DNA of 64,000 nucleotides from Candidatus Raymondbacteria bacterium RIFOXYA2_FULL_49_16 (GTDB lineage: Bacteria; Fibrobacterota; OXYB2-FULL-49-7; XYB2-FULL-49-35), in contig MFYT01000009.1 in the NCBI GenBank assembly GCA_001789205.1, positions 34,854 through 98,853 on the forward strand, in the 5' to 3' direction. The notes beneath the pieces were generated by a model. That model made no database searches. It saw only the letters and a list, made by a program, of their open reading frames with translations, and was not told the origin of the DNA. The translations under genes were made by a program, and so were the position numbers. Below, piece after piece: positions 35,864 through 44,914 of the stretch. Numbering within the stretch: position 1 is the stretch's first letter; every line of letters starts with the position of its first letter.

Positions 35864-36113
35864 GGGGTTTTAGAAAATAAGTAATAATGCTGTTAATATC
35901 TAGCTGGAACTTGTTTAATAAAATTGGTCAATGTTGACAGCTTCGACGAGATAACCATCCTGAAGCTAAAAGACAAAAAATTATTGGCCAAAGTGAACAT
36001 GGTAACAGCAAAAGCCAAGGAATCAATTCTAAAAATCCATAAAAACGTCAACTCGAAAACAATGCGTTAAAACTGCTAATAAAAAAACCGTTTCTCAGAG
36101 GGAAAGTGCTGAT
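35864..36113. other. Intergenic region with a possible gene remnant
   Basis: AT-rich DNA upstream of the methyltransferase and downstream of the tRNA terminator. Part of it (35924-36070) keeps a protein-like reading frame described separately. No other feature is seen. Confidence 0.4.
35924..36070 (+). pseudogene. Possible 48-codon gene fragment
   Basis: A frame ending at TAA 36068-36070 reads VNVDSFDEITILKLKDKKLL, then AKVNMVTAKAKESILKIHKN, a believable amphipathic helical composition. It could begin at TTG 35924, but there is no ribosome binding site. It may be the C-terminal remnant of a decayed gene next to the tRNA, a common insertion point. The family is not recognised. Confidence 0.25.
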
Positions 36114-36146
36114 AAAAAAAGGGCTTACATGTTACTGCAAGCCCTT
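36114..36146 (-). terminator. Terminator downstream of tRNA-Lys
   Basis: AAGGGCTT at 36119-36126 pairs with AAGCCCTT at 36139-36146 around a 12-base loop. On the minus strand the stem is followed by seven or more T residues (plus-strand A run 36114-36120). It is a textbook intrinsic terminator for the tRNA transcript. Confidence 0.85.
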
Positions 36147-36155
36147 CTCTATTTA

Positions 36156-36228
36156 TACCCCAATCAGGATTTGAACCTGAGACTCTTTCCTTAAAAAGGA
36201 AATACTCTACCAACTGAGTTATTGGGGC
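36156..36228 (-). tRNA. tRNA-Lys (anticodon TTT)
   Basis: A 73-base cloverleaf on the minus strand. The acceptor GCCCCAA pairs with TTGGGGT (one G-T pair), the D arm is ACTC...GAGT, the anticodon arm is TTTCC-TTTTTAA-GGAAA with anticodon TTT, and the T arm is TCAGG-TTCAAAT-CCTGA. The discriminator base is A and CCA is not encoded. It is followed by the intrinsic terminator at 36114-36146. Confidence 0.95.
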
Positions 36229-36365
36229 TCTAATTCAAAGTCCTTTAAAATAAAAAAAACATATCCCCCAATTCAATTATCTTTTTGACTTGCACCGGTT
36301 CCCTGCCATTTAAGATATTTTAATACCTTGATTTAAAACAACCTGCGTCAAAATAAGGGCACCCT

Positions 36366-37013
36366 ATGGCAAAAGAAGGTCTTCCTATCCTCGCGGTTGT
36401 ACTGCTGATTTTTCTCGCTTTTCTTTTCCTCTTCTTAAAAACCGAATCAACCGTGGTCTCTGGTTTCATGATTTTATCAGGCATATTCACACTCTTCACG
36501 CTCTTCTTCTTCAGAGACCCTGAGAGAAACATCCCCAGGGAAGGGCAGAATGTGCTTGTGTCCGCAGCTGACGGAAAAATCGTGGAGATAAAGGAAATTG
36601 ACTGCGAATACCTGGGCGGAAAAGCGCGGCAAATATCCACCTTTCTTTCAGTCTTCAATGTGCACGTAAACCGCATACCTGAAAAAGGCACAATCGAGTT
36701 ATACAAATACTATCCGGGAAAGTTCCTTGCCGCATGGGACCACAAGGCATCACTCGAAAATGAACAGACCCACGTGGGAATAAACTGCGGCACATACAAA
36801 ATCCTGGTAAAACAGATCGCAGGCCTTATTGCCCGCCGCGTTATCTGCAAGGCGCGCGAAGGCGTGGTATACAACCGGGGAGACCGCTTTGGCCTTATCA
36901 GGTTTGGGTCGCGCACCGATGTTATCTGCCCGCTCGATTTCACGGTAAAGGTGAAGATCGGCGATGTGGTAAAAGGCGGCGAATCCATACTCGCGATAAA
37001 AGAAACCCCATGA
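36366..37013 (+). CDS. psd: Phosphatidylserine decarboxylase proenzyme
   Basis: A 215-residue enzyme of the short Psd type that makes phosphatidylethanolamine. Two N-terminal membrane helices (about 7-24 and 32-50) precede FFRDPERNIP. The self-cleavage site is in RFGSR (about 179-183), where cleavage between Gly and Ser creates the pyruvoyl group. FLSVFNVHVNRIP near residue 93 is the other hallmark. It is the first gene of the eight-gene run ending at 42597 and overlaps pssA by 4 bp. Confidence 0.93.
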   Translation: MAKEGLPILAVVLLIFLAFLFLFLKTESTVVSGFMILSGIFTLFTLFFFRDPERNIPREGQNVLVSAADGKIVEIKEIDCEYLGGKARQISTFLSVFNVHVNRIPEKGTIELYKYYPGKFLAAWDHKASLENEQTHVGINCGTYKILVKQIAGLIARRVICKAREGVVYNRGDRFGLIRFGSRTDVICPLDFTVKVKIGDVVKGGESILAIKETP

Positions 37014-37825
37014 ACATCAGAAAGTATAAAATCGCCATTCCCAGCATGCTGACCAGCATCAGCATTCTTGCGGGCATCATGGCCATTTTCATCTGCATCG
37101 ACGGAACCAGGGAAAATTACAGCCTGGCCTGCTGGCTCATTATTATGGCTGCGGTCATCGACGGGCTTGACGGCAAGGTAGCGCGCCTTACCCGCACCTC
37201 AAGCGAATTTGGCATACAGTTCGACTCCATCGCGGATGTCATCACCTTTGGGGCAGCAGCCACCGCGGTGCTGTTCAGGTCAATCTTTCTCGACCGGGTG
37301 GGATCAAACCCCATCTTCTACGTCTTTCCAGTCATCTTCCTGATCTGCGGCGCTGTGCGGCTCGCGCGATTCAACATCACCGCAACCACGGGAAAAAAAA
37401 CCGGCTTCACGGGCCTGCCCATTCCCACGGCAGCGGGCGCGCTCATGTCCCTGCTGCTCATTTTCACCTGGATGGACAATGCCGGCAATGGCGCGTGGCT
37501 TGCCGCGTGGTTGGCACACAAAGGCATTGCGGTACCCGATGACCTGAAACTCCGCATCACCATCGGCTATCTTGTCGTGGTCTCTTTCCTCATGGTATCG
37601 CTGGTAAAATACCCCACGTCGTTTGGTTTCTTTTTCAACGATATCCGCGGCCACAAAATACGGTCTTTTATTAACGCGCTGCTCGTTGTTATCCTGTTTA
37701 TATATCCCAGCGTCACCTTTTTCCTTGTATCGGTCTTCTATATAGCGTACGGATTCGCAACCAGCACGCAGGACCCGGTCCAGGACAATGGCGAAACCGA
37801 AAAACTGACTATTGACGTTCAATAA
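37010..37825 (+). CDS. pssA: CDP-diacylglycerol-serine O-phosphatidyltransferase
   Basis: A 271-residue integral membrane enzyme that makes phosphatidylserine, the substrate of Psd. The CDP-alcohol phosphatidyltransferase motif DGLDGKVAR...G...D...D spans residues 51-76 (DGLDGKVARL, then FGIQFDSIAD). Eight or so hydrophobic segments are visible. It overlaps psd by 4 bp, so the two consecutive steps are co-translated, and it is followed 14 bp later by purS. Confidence 0.93.
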   Translation: MNIRKYKIAIPSMLTSISILAGIMAIFICIDGTRENYSLACWLIIMAAVIDGLDGKVARLTRTSSEFGIQFDSIADVITFGAAATAVLFRSIFLDRVGSNPIFYVFPVIFLICGAVRLARFNITATTGKKTGFTGLPIPTAAGALMSLLLIFTWMDNAGNGAWLAAWLAHKGIAVPDDLKLRITIGYLVVVSFLMVSLVKYPTSFGFFFNDIRGHKIRSFINALLVVILFIYPSVTFFLVSVFYIAYGFATSTQDPVQDNGETEKLTIDVQ

Positions 37826-37839
37826 ACAAAGGGTGGTTC

Positions 37840-38091
37840 ATGTACAGAGCAAAAGTCGTTGTTACCTTGAAAAAAAGCGTCATGGATCCGCAGGGCGCCA
37901 CCATTCGCAGCGCGCTTGAGTCGCTGGGCTATAGCGGGGTCGATAATGTGCGCATGGGAAAATTTTTGGAAATCGACATTGCGGAAACCACCCGGGACAA
38001 GGCCGAGAAAAAACTCGACGACATGTGCGGCCGGCTGCTGTCCAACCCTGTGATCGAAAACTACACTTTTGAAATGGAAGAACTGAAATGA
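37840..38091 (+). CDS. purS: Phosphoribosylformylglycinamidine synthase subunit PurS
   Basis: An 83-residue protein, the small bridging subunit of the three-part FGAM synthase in purine synthesis. Typical features are [21 protein letters not shown] at the start, a central [19 protein letters not shown] and a C-terminal [16 protein letters not shown]. It overlaps purQ by 4 bp. purL is not in the window. Confidence 0.93.
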   Translation: MYRAKVVVTLKKSVMDPQGATIRSALESLGYSGVDNVRMGKFLEIDIAETTRDKAEKKLDDMCGRLLSNPVIENYTFEMEELK

Positions 38092-38780
38092 AATTCGGCA
38101 TTGTCACCTTTCCCGGGTCAAACTGCGACCACGACTGCTACTCTGTTACGCGCGACGTACTCGGCGCAGAGGCTGAATACCTCTGGTACAAGGAACGCGA
38201 CCTTAAGGGCAGCGACTGTATCATCCTTCCGGGCGGATTTTCGTACGGCGACTATCTCCGGTGCGGCGCCATTGCCAAGTTCGCGCCCATCATGACCGAG
38301 GTGATCGCCTTTGCGGAAAAGGGCGGCCCTGTGGTGGGCATCTGCAACGGCTTCCAGATACTGGTCGAATCAGGCCTGCTTCCAGGAGCGCTCATCAAAA
38401 ACAAAAATGTCAAATTCATCTGTAAAAACGTGCGCCTCCGGGTCGAGACCGCCACCCGTTTCACCAGCGGTTATACCGCGGGCCAGGTGATCACCGTGCC
38501 CATTGCCCATGGCGAAGGCGCCTATTTCGCGGACACTGAGACCATTGAAAAGCTCGAAAACGAGGGATGCGTGGTGTTCAGGTACTGTTCGGTCGACGGC
38601 CGGGTGGTGGATGAGGCAAACCCCAACGGGTCAATCAATAATATCGCGGGCATCAGAAACAGCGCAGGAAACGTGCTGGGCATGATGCCGCATCCTGAAC
38701 GCTGTTCCGAAGAGGTACTCGGAAACGCGGATGGCGCAATCCTCTTCAGATCTATCATGGAAAACATAGGGCCATCATGA
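38088..38780 (+). CDS. purQ: Phosphoribosylformylglycinamidine synthase subunit PurQ
   Basis: A 230-residue class I glutamine amidotransferase that supplies ammonia to PurL. The nucleophile is Cys86 in [11 protein letters not shown], and the His202-x-Glu204 pair is in MMPHPERC. The opening [15 protein letters not shown] and [15 protein letters not shown] are family marks. The length is normal for the stand-alone subunit. It overlaps purS and the DUF4321 gene by 4 bp each. Confidence 0.95.
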   Translation: MKFGIVTFPGSNCDHDCYSVTRDVLGAEAEYLWYKERDLKGSDCIILPGGFSYGDYLRCGAIAKFAPIMTEVIAFAEKGGPVVGICNGFQILVESGLLPGALIKNKNVKFICKNVRLRVETATRFTSGYTAGQVITVPIAHGEGAYFADTETIEKLENEGCVVFRYCSVDGRVVDEANPNGSINNIAGIRNSAGNVLGMMPHPERCSEEVLGNADGAILFRSIMENIGPS

Positions 38781-39052
38781 ACGAAAAATCCCTGGGAACG
38801 CTTGTTCTTGTTGTTGTCGTGGGACTTATTATTGGCTCGGTGCTGGGCCAGGTGGTGGGCAATCTGCTTCCCGACTCCACGCCCAGGACCTTTCTCCTGG
38901 GATCATACTCGCCAAGCTTCGGTTTTGACAACGACACCTTCCTTATCGACCTGTATGTCATTAAAATAAAAATGGGGCTCAAATTCACATTCAATATCAT
39001 GGGGTTGATTGGCCTTGCCATAAGTGTGTACCTTTTCAGATGGTATAAATGA
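38777..39052 (+). CDS. DUF4321 membrane protein
   Basis: A 91-residue protein with two hydrophobic helices, at about 8-28 ([21 protein letters not shown]) and 68-88 ([21 protein letters not shown]), joined by a polar loop. The arrangement matches DUF4321, a family of small inner-membrane proteins of unknown function found in many anaerobes and FCB bacteria. It overlaps purQ and batD by 4 bp. Confidence 0.8.
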   Translation: MNEKSLGTLVLVVVVGLIIGSVLGQVVGNLLPDSTPRTFLLGSYSPSFGFDNDTFLIDLYVIKIKMGLKFTFNIMGLIGLAISVYLFRWYK

Positions 39053-40872
39053 CCTCTCGTGCACATACTATGCGGTGTTTTTTTAGTTTCAGTATAACGT
39101 GCCTGCTGTTCCTTGCCCCCCTGCCCGTCTTGTCAATGCAGTTCGAGGCCAGTATTGATAAAAACAAGATGACCCTTGATGAGGACGTCACGGTCACCAT
39201 CCAGGTCTCGGGCGAGGATGTGCAGGACAATGTTCCCTTTCCCGCAATCCAGGAAAGCCCTGACTTCAAGTTCGTGAACAAGAACAACTACCAGAACAGC
39301 TCCCAGAACATCACGGTCATCAACGGCAGGTTCAAAAAAAGCATTGTACGTACCGTCACCTTCCAGTTCGTGTTCAAGCCAGTGCGCATAGGCGAATGCC
39401 AGCTTCCCTCGTTCGCGTTCAATTACAACAACACGCAGAAAAATTTCGCCGGGTCAAAAATCCAAGTGTTAAAAGAAAGCCCGGAAAGCGCTGACATCGA
39501 CTTTTTCTTCACCTTCAGCAAAAACAAGCTCTTTGTGAACGAACAGATGGTGCTCACCGCGGTGCTGCGCAAAAAAGCCGGGTCAGCGGTCAACCAGATC
39601 AAGCGGCCCGAGATTGAAAAAAACCTCTCCCGTTATTTCTGGATGAAGCCCGTGACCGACAAGGTTGAGGGAAAAATTGAGAGTGTAAACGGCCAGAACT
39701 ACGAGGTCTACCGGATCAGCTTCATCGCCTTCCCGGTGCTGGCGGGGACCATTAAAATTCCCTCCGTGCCCCTCGAATACACGGTGGTGGAACGGAGGCG
39801 CCAGCAAAACCGCGACCCCTTCTTCAACGACGCTTTTTTCAATTCGTTTTTTGACAACGCGACCACCAAAACAAAGACCAAGTACTCGTCCCCGGTAACG
39901 CTCGAGGTAAAGGACCTCCCTTCGCTGCGCAAGCCCGCGGACTTCCAGGGTGCCGTGGGCGTATTTTCAATCGCCGCAATGGTTGATAAAACAAACATTA
40001 AGGCGGGCGAGGCGTTAAACCTCAAGGTGACGGTCTCGGGCAGGGGAAACGAAAAGAGCTTTAACGCCGTGCACATCAAAAACATCGACCGGTTTGAGGT
40101 CTTTGACCCGGAGATCACCGCAACCGCCGATGTAAAAGGCGGAGAGGTGCGGATAACCAAGATATTCAAATACGTGCTCATTCCCCAGGTCGAGGGCGCC
40201 TACAGCATTGGCCCCATCACCCTCTACTATTTCAATCCTGACCGCGGCGTGTACGACAGCGCCCAGACCGAAATCGCGATCTCGGTAAAGCCGGGAAAGG
40301 TCTCGCGGACCAGCGGCGAGCGCTACCTGTCAAAGGAGGAGATAAAACTGGTTGGCAAGGACATCCAGTACATCAAGACCAGCGCCGGCCGTCTCACCGA
40401 CCAGTCAAAACGGCTCTACCGCGAGCCGCTTTTCGCCCTGCTCACGGTTTTTCCCTTCCTTTTCACACTCGTCTTTGCCCTGGTGCAGCGCCAGCGCGAA
40501 CGGCTCGAGACCGACATTGAGTATGCGCGCATGAAAAAGGCCCGGAAAAAGGCCGCGCGCCTGCTCGCGGGCGCGGAAACGCAGGTGGCCCATTCAGCGG
40601 GCGGAGAGTTCTTCGCCACCATCAATAAATCGCTCTCGGGATATATTGCGGACAAGCTCAACCTTGCCGCGGCCGGCCTTACCAACGACATGATCAGGGA
40701 GACGCTGTTGAAACGGGGGGTTGGGAACGTTGCTGTGGATGAAGTGCTCGGCTTCTTTAATGAATGTGATCTCTACCGCTTTGGCAGCATGAGCGCCAGT
40801 GAGACCGAGCGACGCGCCCAGTACCGGAAAGCCGAGGCCCTCATTACCCGGCTTGAAAAGGAGCTGAAATAA
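39049..40872 (+). CDS. batD: BatD-like protein (aerotolerance family)
   Basis: A 607-residue membrane protein. A signal peptide (ending near LPVLS) is followed by a large periplasmic region of Ig-like beta domains (FEASIDKNKMTLDEDVTVTIQVSG, then LKVTVSGRGNEKSF), as in BatD. A membrane helix at about 460-479 (LTVFPFLFTLVFALV) leads to a cytoplasmic helical domain rich in Lys and Ala. BatD belongs to the Bat operon linked with stress and oxygen tolerance in Bacteroides. BatA, BatB and the MoxR ATPase are not in this window. A TPR-SH3 protein like BatE follows directly. Confidence 0.88.
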   Translation: MTSRAHTMRCFFSFSITCLLFLAPLPVLSMQFEASIDKNKMTLDEDVTVTIQVSGEDVQDNVPFPAIQESPDFKFVNKNNYQNSSQNITVINGRFKKSIVRTVTFQFVFKPVRIGECQLPSFAFNYNNTQKNFAGSKIQVLKESPESADIDFFFTFSKNKLFVNEQMVLTAVLRKKAGSAVNQIKRPEIEKNLSRYFWMKPVTDKVEGKIESVNGQNYEVYRISFIAFPVLAGTIKIPSVPLEYTVVERRRQQNRDPFFNDAFFNSFFDNATTKTKTKYSSPVTLEVKDLPSLRKPADFQGAVGVFSIAAMVDKTNIKAGEALNLKVTVSGRGNEKSFNAVHIKNIDRFEVFDPEITATADVKGGEVRITKIFKYVLIPQVEGAYSIGPITLYYFNPDRGVYDSAQTEIAISVKPGKVSRTSGERYLSKEEIKLVGKDIQYIKTSAGRLTDQSKRLYREPLFALLTVFPFLFTLVFALVQRQRERLETDIEYARMKKARKKAARLLAGAETQVAHSAGGEFFATINKSLSGYIADKLNLAAAGLTNDMIRETLLKRGVGNVAVDEVLGFFNECDLYRFGSMSASETERRAQYRKAEALITRLEKELK

Positions 40873-40873
40873 C

Positions 40874-41644
40874 ATGCGATACGCCGCGTATTGCGCCTTG
40901 GTTCTGGCTGCGCTGGCAACAGCGCCCTGCATGGCCGCGACTGACCTGGGGCTCGAATATTTCTCCAGGGGCAACTCGTTCTACGAAAAGACGCTGTACG
41001 ACTCCGCTTTTGCCTGCTATGACAAAATCCTCTCCATGGGCCTGCACAACGCCAGCGTCTATTATAACATTGGCAATGCCTTGTACCGGAAAAAGGAGAT
41101 TGGCCGGGCCATCCTCAATTTTGAACGCGCCAGCCTGCTCGATCCTTCTGACCGCGACATTGCGGCGAACCTCAGGTTCGCCTACATGGCAACGGTTGAT
41201 AAAATACCTCCGCGTGAAATTGGCTTTTTCGCGGCCGCCATCCTGAAACTCCATACCATGTTTAGCATCAGGACGCAGACCCTGCTCTTCCTAGCCCTGC
41301 TCTACCTGACCACGCTCTTTTTCCTGGTGTTCCGGTATGCCCATCCCCGTTTCAGGAACATGTCCCTTACTCTGTGCATTGTGTGCGGCGCCCTCTTTGC
41401 CATGCTGTCAGCATCCTTCTTCACAAAGATATACCGGGAAAACACGGTAAAAGACGCCATTGTGCTTGTTGATAAGCTGAACGCGCGCAACGCGCCCGAC
41501 GGCGACCAGGTGCTTTTCTCGGTCCACGAAGGCGCCAAGTTCACCCTGGTCCGCAAGGTGGGCGGCTGGTACTACGCCGCGCTCGACAATGGCGTGGCCG
41601 GATGGATACCCGAAGATGAAATCGGGGTCGTTGAAATAGAATGA
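40874..41644 (+). CDS. TPR and SH3 domain protein, BatE-like
   Basis: A 256-residue protein. After a signal peptide (AYCALVLAALATAPCMAA) come tetratricopeptide repeats (SFYEKTLYDSAFACYDKILSMG, then ASVYYNIGNALYRKKEIGRAI) at about 25-105, two membrane helices at about 133-182, and a C-terminal bacterial SH3 domain (NARNAPDGDQVLFSVHEGAKF, then GWYYAALDNGVAGWIPEDEI). This combination is that of BatE. It starts one base after the batD stop and overlaps the nuclease gene by 4 bp. Confidence 0.85.
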   Translation: MRYAAYCALVLAALATAPCMAATDLGLEYFSRGNSFYEKTLYDSAFACYDKILSMGLHNASVYYNIGNALYRKKEIGRAILNFERASLLDPSDRDIAANLRFAYMATVDKIPPREIGFFAAAILKLHTMFSIRTQTLLFLALLYLTTLFFLVFRYAHPRFRNMSLTLCIVCGALFAMLSASFFTKIYRENTVKDAIVLVDKLNARNAPDGDQVLFSVHEGAKFTLVRKVGGWYYAALDNGVAGWIPEDEIGVVEIE

Positions 41645-42597
41645 CCGCTCCCCGCATCCAAAACGAGCTCTCCTGGTCAGCCTCGCGCGCCGATATTTTC
41701 AACCGCTGCAAACGCGAATACTATTACTCCTATTATGGTTCGTTCGGCGGATGGGACCGGAACGCCCTGCCCGAAAAACGGGAGCTCTATATACTGAAAA
41801 ACACGCGTAACCGGTATGCCTGGATGGGCGATGTGGTGCACCAGACCCTTGAGCGGTTTCTGACTGATTTCCAGAATAATAAAAAACTTTCGCGCGAAGA
41901 ACTGACCGCGCTTGCTGACGCGCGCATGCGGAGCGAATACCGCGACTCGCTTGAGCAGCGCTATCGCGAGCGGCCCGGAAGCATCAAGGGGCTGGTGGAG
42001 CATGAGAATACTATGACCATTGACAAGGGCCAATGGCGCGCCATTCACGAAAACGTGGTTACCTGCACGGGAAATTTCTTTTTCACCGATTTTTACAGGG
42101 ACATTATTGAAAACAAGATTGGCACTATCAAGCGCATGGAAAAACTCGACCATTTCATGTTTCGGGACGTGAAGGTCTATGCCAAGCCCGATGTTGCCTA
42201 TGTGCAGGACGATAGACTCACTATTCTTGACTGGAAAACCGGCAAGCAGGCGGATGAGCACGAGTTTCAGCTCTATTACTATGTTCTCTACGGCGTGCAC
42301 AAGCTCGGGGTTGCACTCGATTGCATTGACGCCAGTATTGTGTACCTGAAAGACAATAAGGTAAGTAAAGTGATCATTGAGCCTGACAATGCACAGAGGG
42401 CGCTCGCATACATTGACCGCACCCACGCTGCCATGGAAGAACTCATTGATCCTGACCACCCTGACCTCATGGACATTGAGCGTTGCCCGCCCTGTCTAGC
42501 CGCAGCCACCTGCCGGCTCTGCAGGTTCTGGAAAAAATGCCACTCCGGGCCTGCGGACCAGTCGCATCTTTCCGGCGGCTCAGAGGCCGCCGGTTAA
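41641..42597 (+). CDS. PD-(D/E)XK nuclease with AddB/Cas4-like Cys cluster
   Basis: A 318-residue nuclease-fold protein. The entry SWSASRADIFNRCKREYYYSYYG holds the first Cys of a four-Cys iron-sulfur site; the other three are in CPPCLAAATCRLCRFWKKC near the C-terminus. The catalytic core is YAKPDVAYVQDDRLTILDWKTGK near residues 181-203, with Asp and the DxK pair, and an upstream HQTLE near 73. The arrangement is like the C-terminal nuclease of AddB/RecB and Cas4. It is the last gene of the psd-to-nuclease run. The last codons (SGGSEAAG) overlap a hairpin. Confidence 0.87.
   Translation: MTAPRIQNELSWSASRADIFNRCKREYYYSYYGSFGGWDRNALPEKRELYILKNTRNRYAWMGDVVHQTLERFLTDFQNNKKLSREELTALADARMRSEYRDSLEQRYRERPGSIKGLVEHENTMTIDKGQWRAIHENVVTCTGNFFFTDFYRDIIENKIGTIKRMEKLDHFMFRDVKVYAKPDVAYVQDDRLTILDWKTGKQADEHEFQLYYYVLYGVHKLGVALDCIDASIVYLKDNKVSKVIIEPDNAQRALAYIDRTHAAMEELIDPDHPDLMDIERCPPCLAAATCRLCRFWKKCHSGPADQSHLSGGSEAAG
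42572..42595 (+). terminator. Hairpin at the end of the psd-to-nuclease operon
   Basis: CCGGCGGC at 42572-42579 pairs with GCCGCCGG at 42586-42593 around TCAGAG, followed by TTAAT. The stem covers the last seven codons of the nuclease gene and its 3' edge touches the stop codon. It can act as a terminator, though the T run is short. Confidence 0.6.
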
Positions 42598-42832
42598 TCA
42601 ATGTGTTATTTTCTATAAATCGAGGCCAGTGACGGCCTCGTAATATTATTTACCGGTTTGTTTTCGAGCCGTCTGGCTCGATCTTTAAAACAAAAAATGA
42701 TGGTCAACAGGCAGCCTCTGTGCTGCCTGCTGGCCCCAACGAGCGGCCTTGCAATTTTCGTTAGAAAAGTCTTCGGGAATTTCCTCTTTTTCGCATTGTT
42801 CCGCTTCGTGCTCAACTATTATTTTCTTGTTC
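42598..42832. other. Hairpin-rich intergenic region, possible antisense small ORF
   Basis: Three further stems follow the terminator: CGAGGCC with GGCCTCG (42621-42640), CGAGCC with GGCTCG (42665-42680), and CAGGCAGC with GCTGCCTG (42708-42729). On the minus strand a 49-codon frame from ATG 42834 to 42685 reads NKKIIVEHEAEQCEKEEIPE and looks protein-like, but it has only a weak ribosome binding site and overlaps the divergent regulator start by two bases. It is reported here as a possibility and not as a gene. Confidence 0.4.
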
Positions 42833-44791
42833 ATGCCTGCTATTCTTTCACTTTGCATCCTTGTCTTCTCTGTCATGCTGGAGCCGCTTGAGGCGCAGGT
42901 CCTTTTTTACGAAGATTTCGAAAACACGGACGTCAGTCTTTCGTGGGAGCAACCTGAAGGCCCAAAACCGTGGCTTACCTTGTCAGAAAAGAGCGCATTT
43001 TCAGGGACCCGCGGTGTCAATATCACAAATGGCGAAAGTCACATGGCGCGGCGTAACCTGATGTGGCCCGTTGCCTCGTCGGCCTGCACGGCCGGGGTCT
43101 ATCTGGCTTTTCGGTGCAGGTTCAACGCGCCCGGCCTTGGCGATACGGCTGGCGCACTAGAACGTTTTCCCCTGGTACATTGGGAAATTACCGCGGGAAA
43201 CAGCAAGTTCAGTAACCCCACGCTGCTGGTGGTTCAGAACAGCCAGGGCAATCCCTGCTTTCGCATGCTGTCACGAAACCATAAAAGCGCGGAACCTGTG
43301 ACGACCGGAGACACACCGCTTACAACCGTGACTCCGGATACGTGGTATTCGCTTGGCATCTATGTCCGGCTCAACGGCGCTGCGCTTATCGACTCCCTGT
43401 TCATAAACGGACAATGCGCGGGCGCGGCGAACATTGCGCTTGAGCAGGCGCCCCTGTTTCTGAATTATATCTCCTTTGGATTCAACAGAAAATCGAGCCT
43501 TCCCCTGAACAGCGTTGACATTGACGATATTATTCTCACGCGTACGCGGACCGACCCCTTTCTTCCCTATCGGGTGGTCCGCAGACCAGCCGCCTTTGAG
43601 TATGTTGGTTCACCTCCTGTCAAATTCGAAATTCAACCGGACGCCATACCCGAAGGTTCACGTTCAATTCTCGTACATATATTACAGGATCACGCATGTA
43701 TTGCCCAGAGCGTGTGCGCCATTGATTCACTAGTGACCTTTGACAATGTACTTGCCCCTCATATACCCTACACCTATTGCCTGATTTTCCAGGGAGGCGA
43801 ATGCAGGTTTCCTGAACAGCGGGGCGGTCCCTTTATGATCGCCGAACACGCAGAGGAGGAAGAAACGCGGTCTTTTGGCGCAGGCACAATCCGGTTTGTG
43901 TTGCCGCACGCCAATGCTGGCCGGGTGATGGCGGGCGATACGCTTTTGGTGGAACTTTCCTTTGAACCGCAGAAAGATGGGACCTGTTTTATTGATCTGA
44001 ACATAGGATCGGTGAAGTTCTCCGAATCGCGGCACGAACGGTTCGGCGTGTATGATCCGGGAAAAAACCTGGTTTTCAGTCTCTGCAAACAGGACCTGGT
44101 CTATGGTAAGTACCAGGAAGGGACCAACCAGTTGAAAGCGGTCTCTCTTGTCGATACAGGAAGCGAGTATCCCTTTAATTTCATAGATGCCGGAGGATAT
44201 TCGTTTGATCAGCGCAAAGGGAATGCGCGCTTTCCCTTTGTCATAACCCGGGACATGGAGCCTGGCATATGGACCATACGCGCGTATCTGGTGAACGAAC
44301 ACACGGGTCTGCGCCTTTCGTTCAATTCCCTCTTCTTTACTGTTGGCCGCCCTCTTTTTTCAGCAACGCACGTGCTGTTGGTCCTTTTCTGTGTGTGCGG
44401 CGCAATTGTTATACGTGTCCTTCTTCGCCGCAGGCAACGCAAAAACGAGCCGCCTTCCTCATCGTGGCTTTCCGTGGCTGATTCCATCGAAGAATTGATC
44501 ATACAGACGTATAGAGATACAAATCTTTCGAACAACACCATTGCCCAACACGTGAATTTGAGCACCCCCAAGGTTACTGAAATATACCAACGGGTAAAAG
44601 GAAAAACACCTGTGCAGCATATCCGGGAGATACGGCTCGAAAAAGCGGGTTTGCTGCTTAAAACCACCATGAAATCCGTTTCTGAAATAGCGTATGAGGC
44701 CGGCTTTTCAGATCCGGTCGTTTTTCAACGCAACTTCAAGAAACACAAAGGGTTAACCCCTGGCCAGTATCGGGATAAAAAATCTGATTAA
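42833..44791 (+). CDS. Transmembrane AraC-type regulator with periplasmic sensor
   Basis: A 652-residue protein. A signal peptide (MPAILSLCILVFSVMLEPLEA) is followed by a periplasmic jelly-roll-like domain (LFYEDFENTDVSLSWEQPEG, to about residue 245), a middle beta region and an Ig-like domain (GDTLLVELSFEPQKDGTCFIDL, about 370-500). One membrane helix lies at about 511-532 (VLLVLFCVCGAIVIRVLL). The cytoplasmic end (about 555-650) is an AraC-type double helix-turn-helix: NNTIAQHVNLSTPKVTEIYQ and SVSEIAYEAGFSDPVVFQRNFKKHKGLTPGQYR. Start 42833 is chosen because it opens the signal peptide; an upstream TTG extension has no support. It is a paralogue of the 53747 gene over its whole length and is followed by three secreted protein genes it may control. 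Confidence 0.88.
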   Translation: MPAILSLCILVFSVMLEPLEAQVLFYEDFENTDVSLSWEQPEGPKPWLTLSEKSAFSGTRGVNITNGESHMARRNLMWPVASSACTAGVYLAFRCRFNAPGLGDTAGALERFPLVHWEITAGNSKFSNPTLLVVQNSQGNPCFRMLSRNHKSAEPVTTGDTPLTTVTPDTWYSLGIYVRLNGAALIDSLFINGQCAGAANIALEQAPLFLNYISFGFNRKSSLPLNSVDIDDIILTRTRTDPFLPYRVVRRPAAFEYVGSPPVKFEIQPDAIPEGSRSILVHILQDHACIAQSVCAIDSLVTFDNVLAPHIPYTYCLIFQGGECRFPEQRGGPFMIAEHAEEEETRSFGAGTIRFVLPHANAGRVMAGDTLLVELSFEPQKDGTCFIDLNIGSVKFSESRHERFGVYDPGKNLVFSLCKQDLVYGKYQEGTNQLKAVSLVDTGSEYPFNFIDAGGYSFDQRKGNARFPFVITRDMEPGIWTIRAYLVNEHTGLRLSFNSLFFTVGRPLFSATHVLLVLFCVCGAIVIRVLLRRRQRKNEPPSSSWLSVADSIEELIIQTYRDTNLSNNTIAQHVNLSTPKVTEIYQRVKGKTPVQHIREIRLEKAGLLLKTTMKSVSEIAYEAGFSDPVVFQRNFKKHKGLTPGQYRDKKSD

Positions 44792-44914
44792 TAAAAAGTC
44801 TCTTTTATTTTAAAATAGTCTCATCTGTTTTCATATAATCTGCTGTTTTATTTCCATTATCATTGTTTTAAAATTTCCCTGAAATTATATTTGCATTTAA
44901 TAGTAGGGAGGTAA

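Noticed and set aside
42749-42832. N-terminal extension of the 42833 regulator from TTG
   Set aside because: The extension is not protein-like, and the ATG at 42833 directly opens a good signal peptide.
42685-42834. 49-codon antisense ORF before the transmembrane regulator
   Set aside because: Composition is protein-like, but the ribosome binding site is weak and it runs through several hairpins and overlaps the divergent start; kept only as a note in the intergenic entry.
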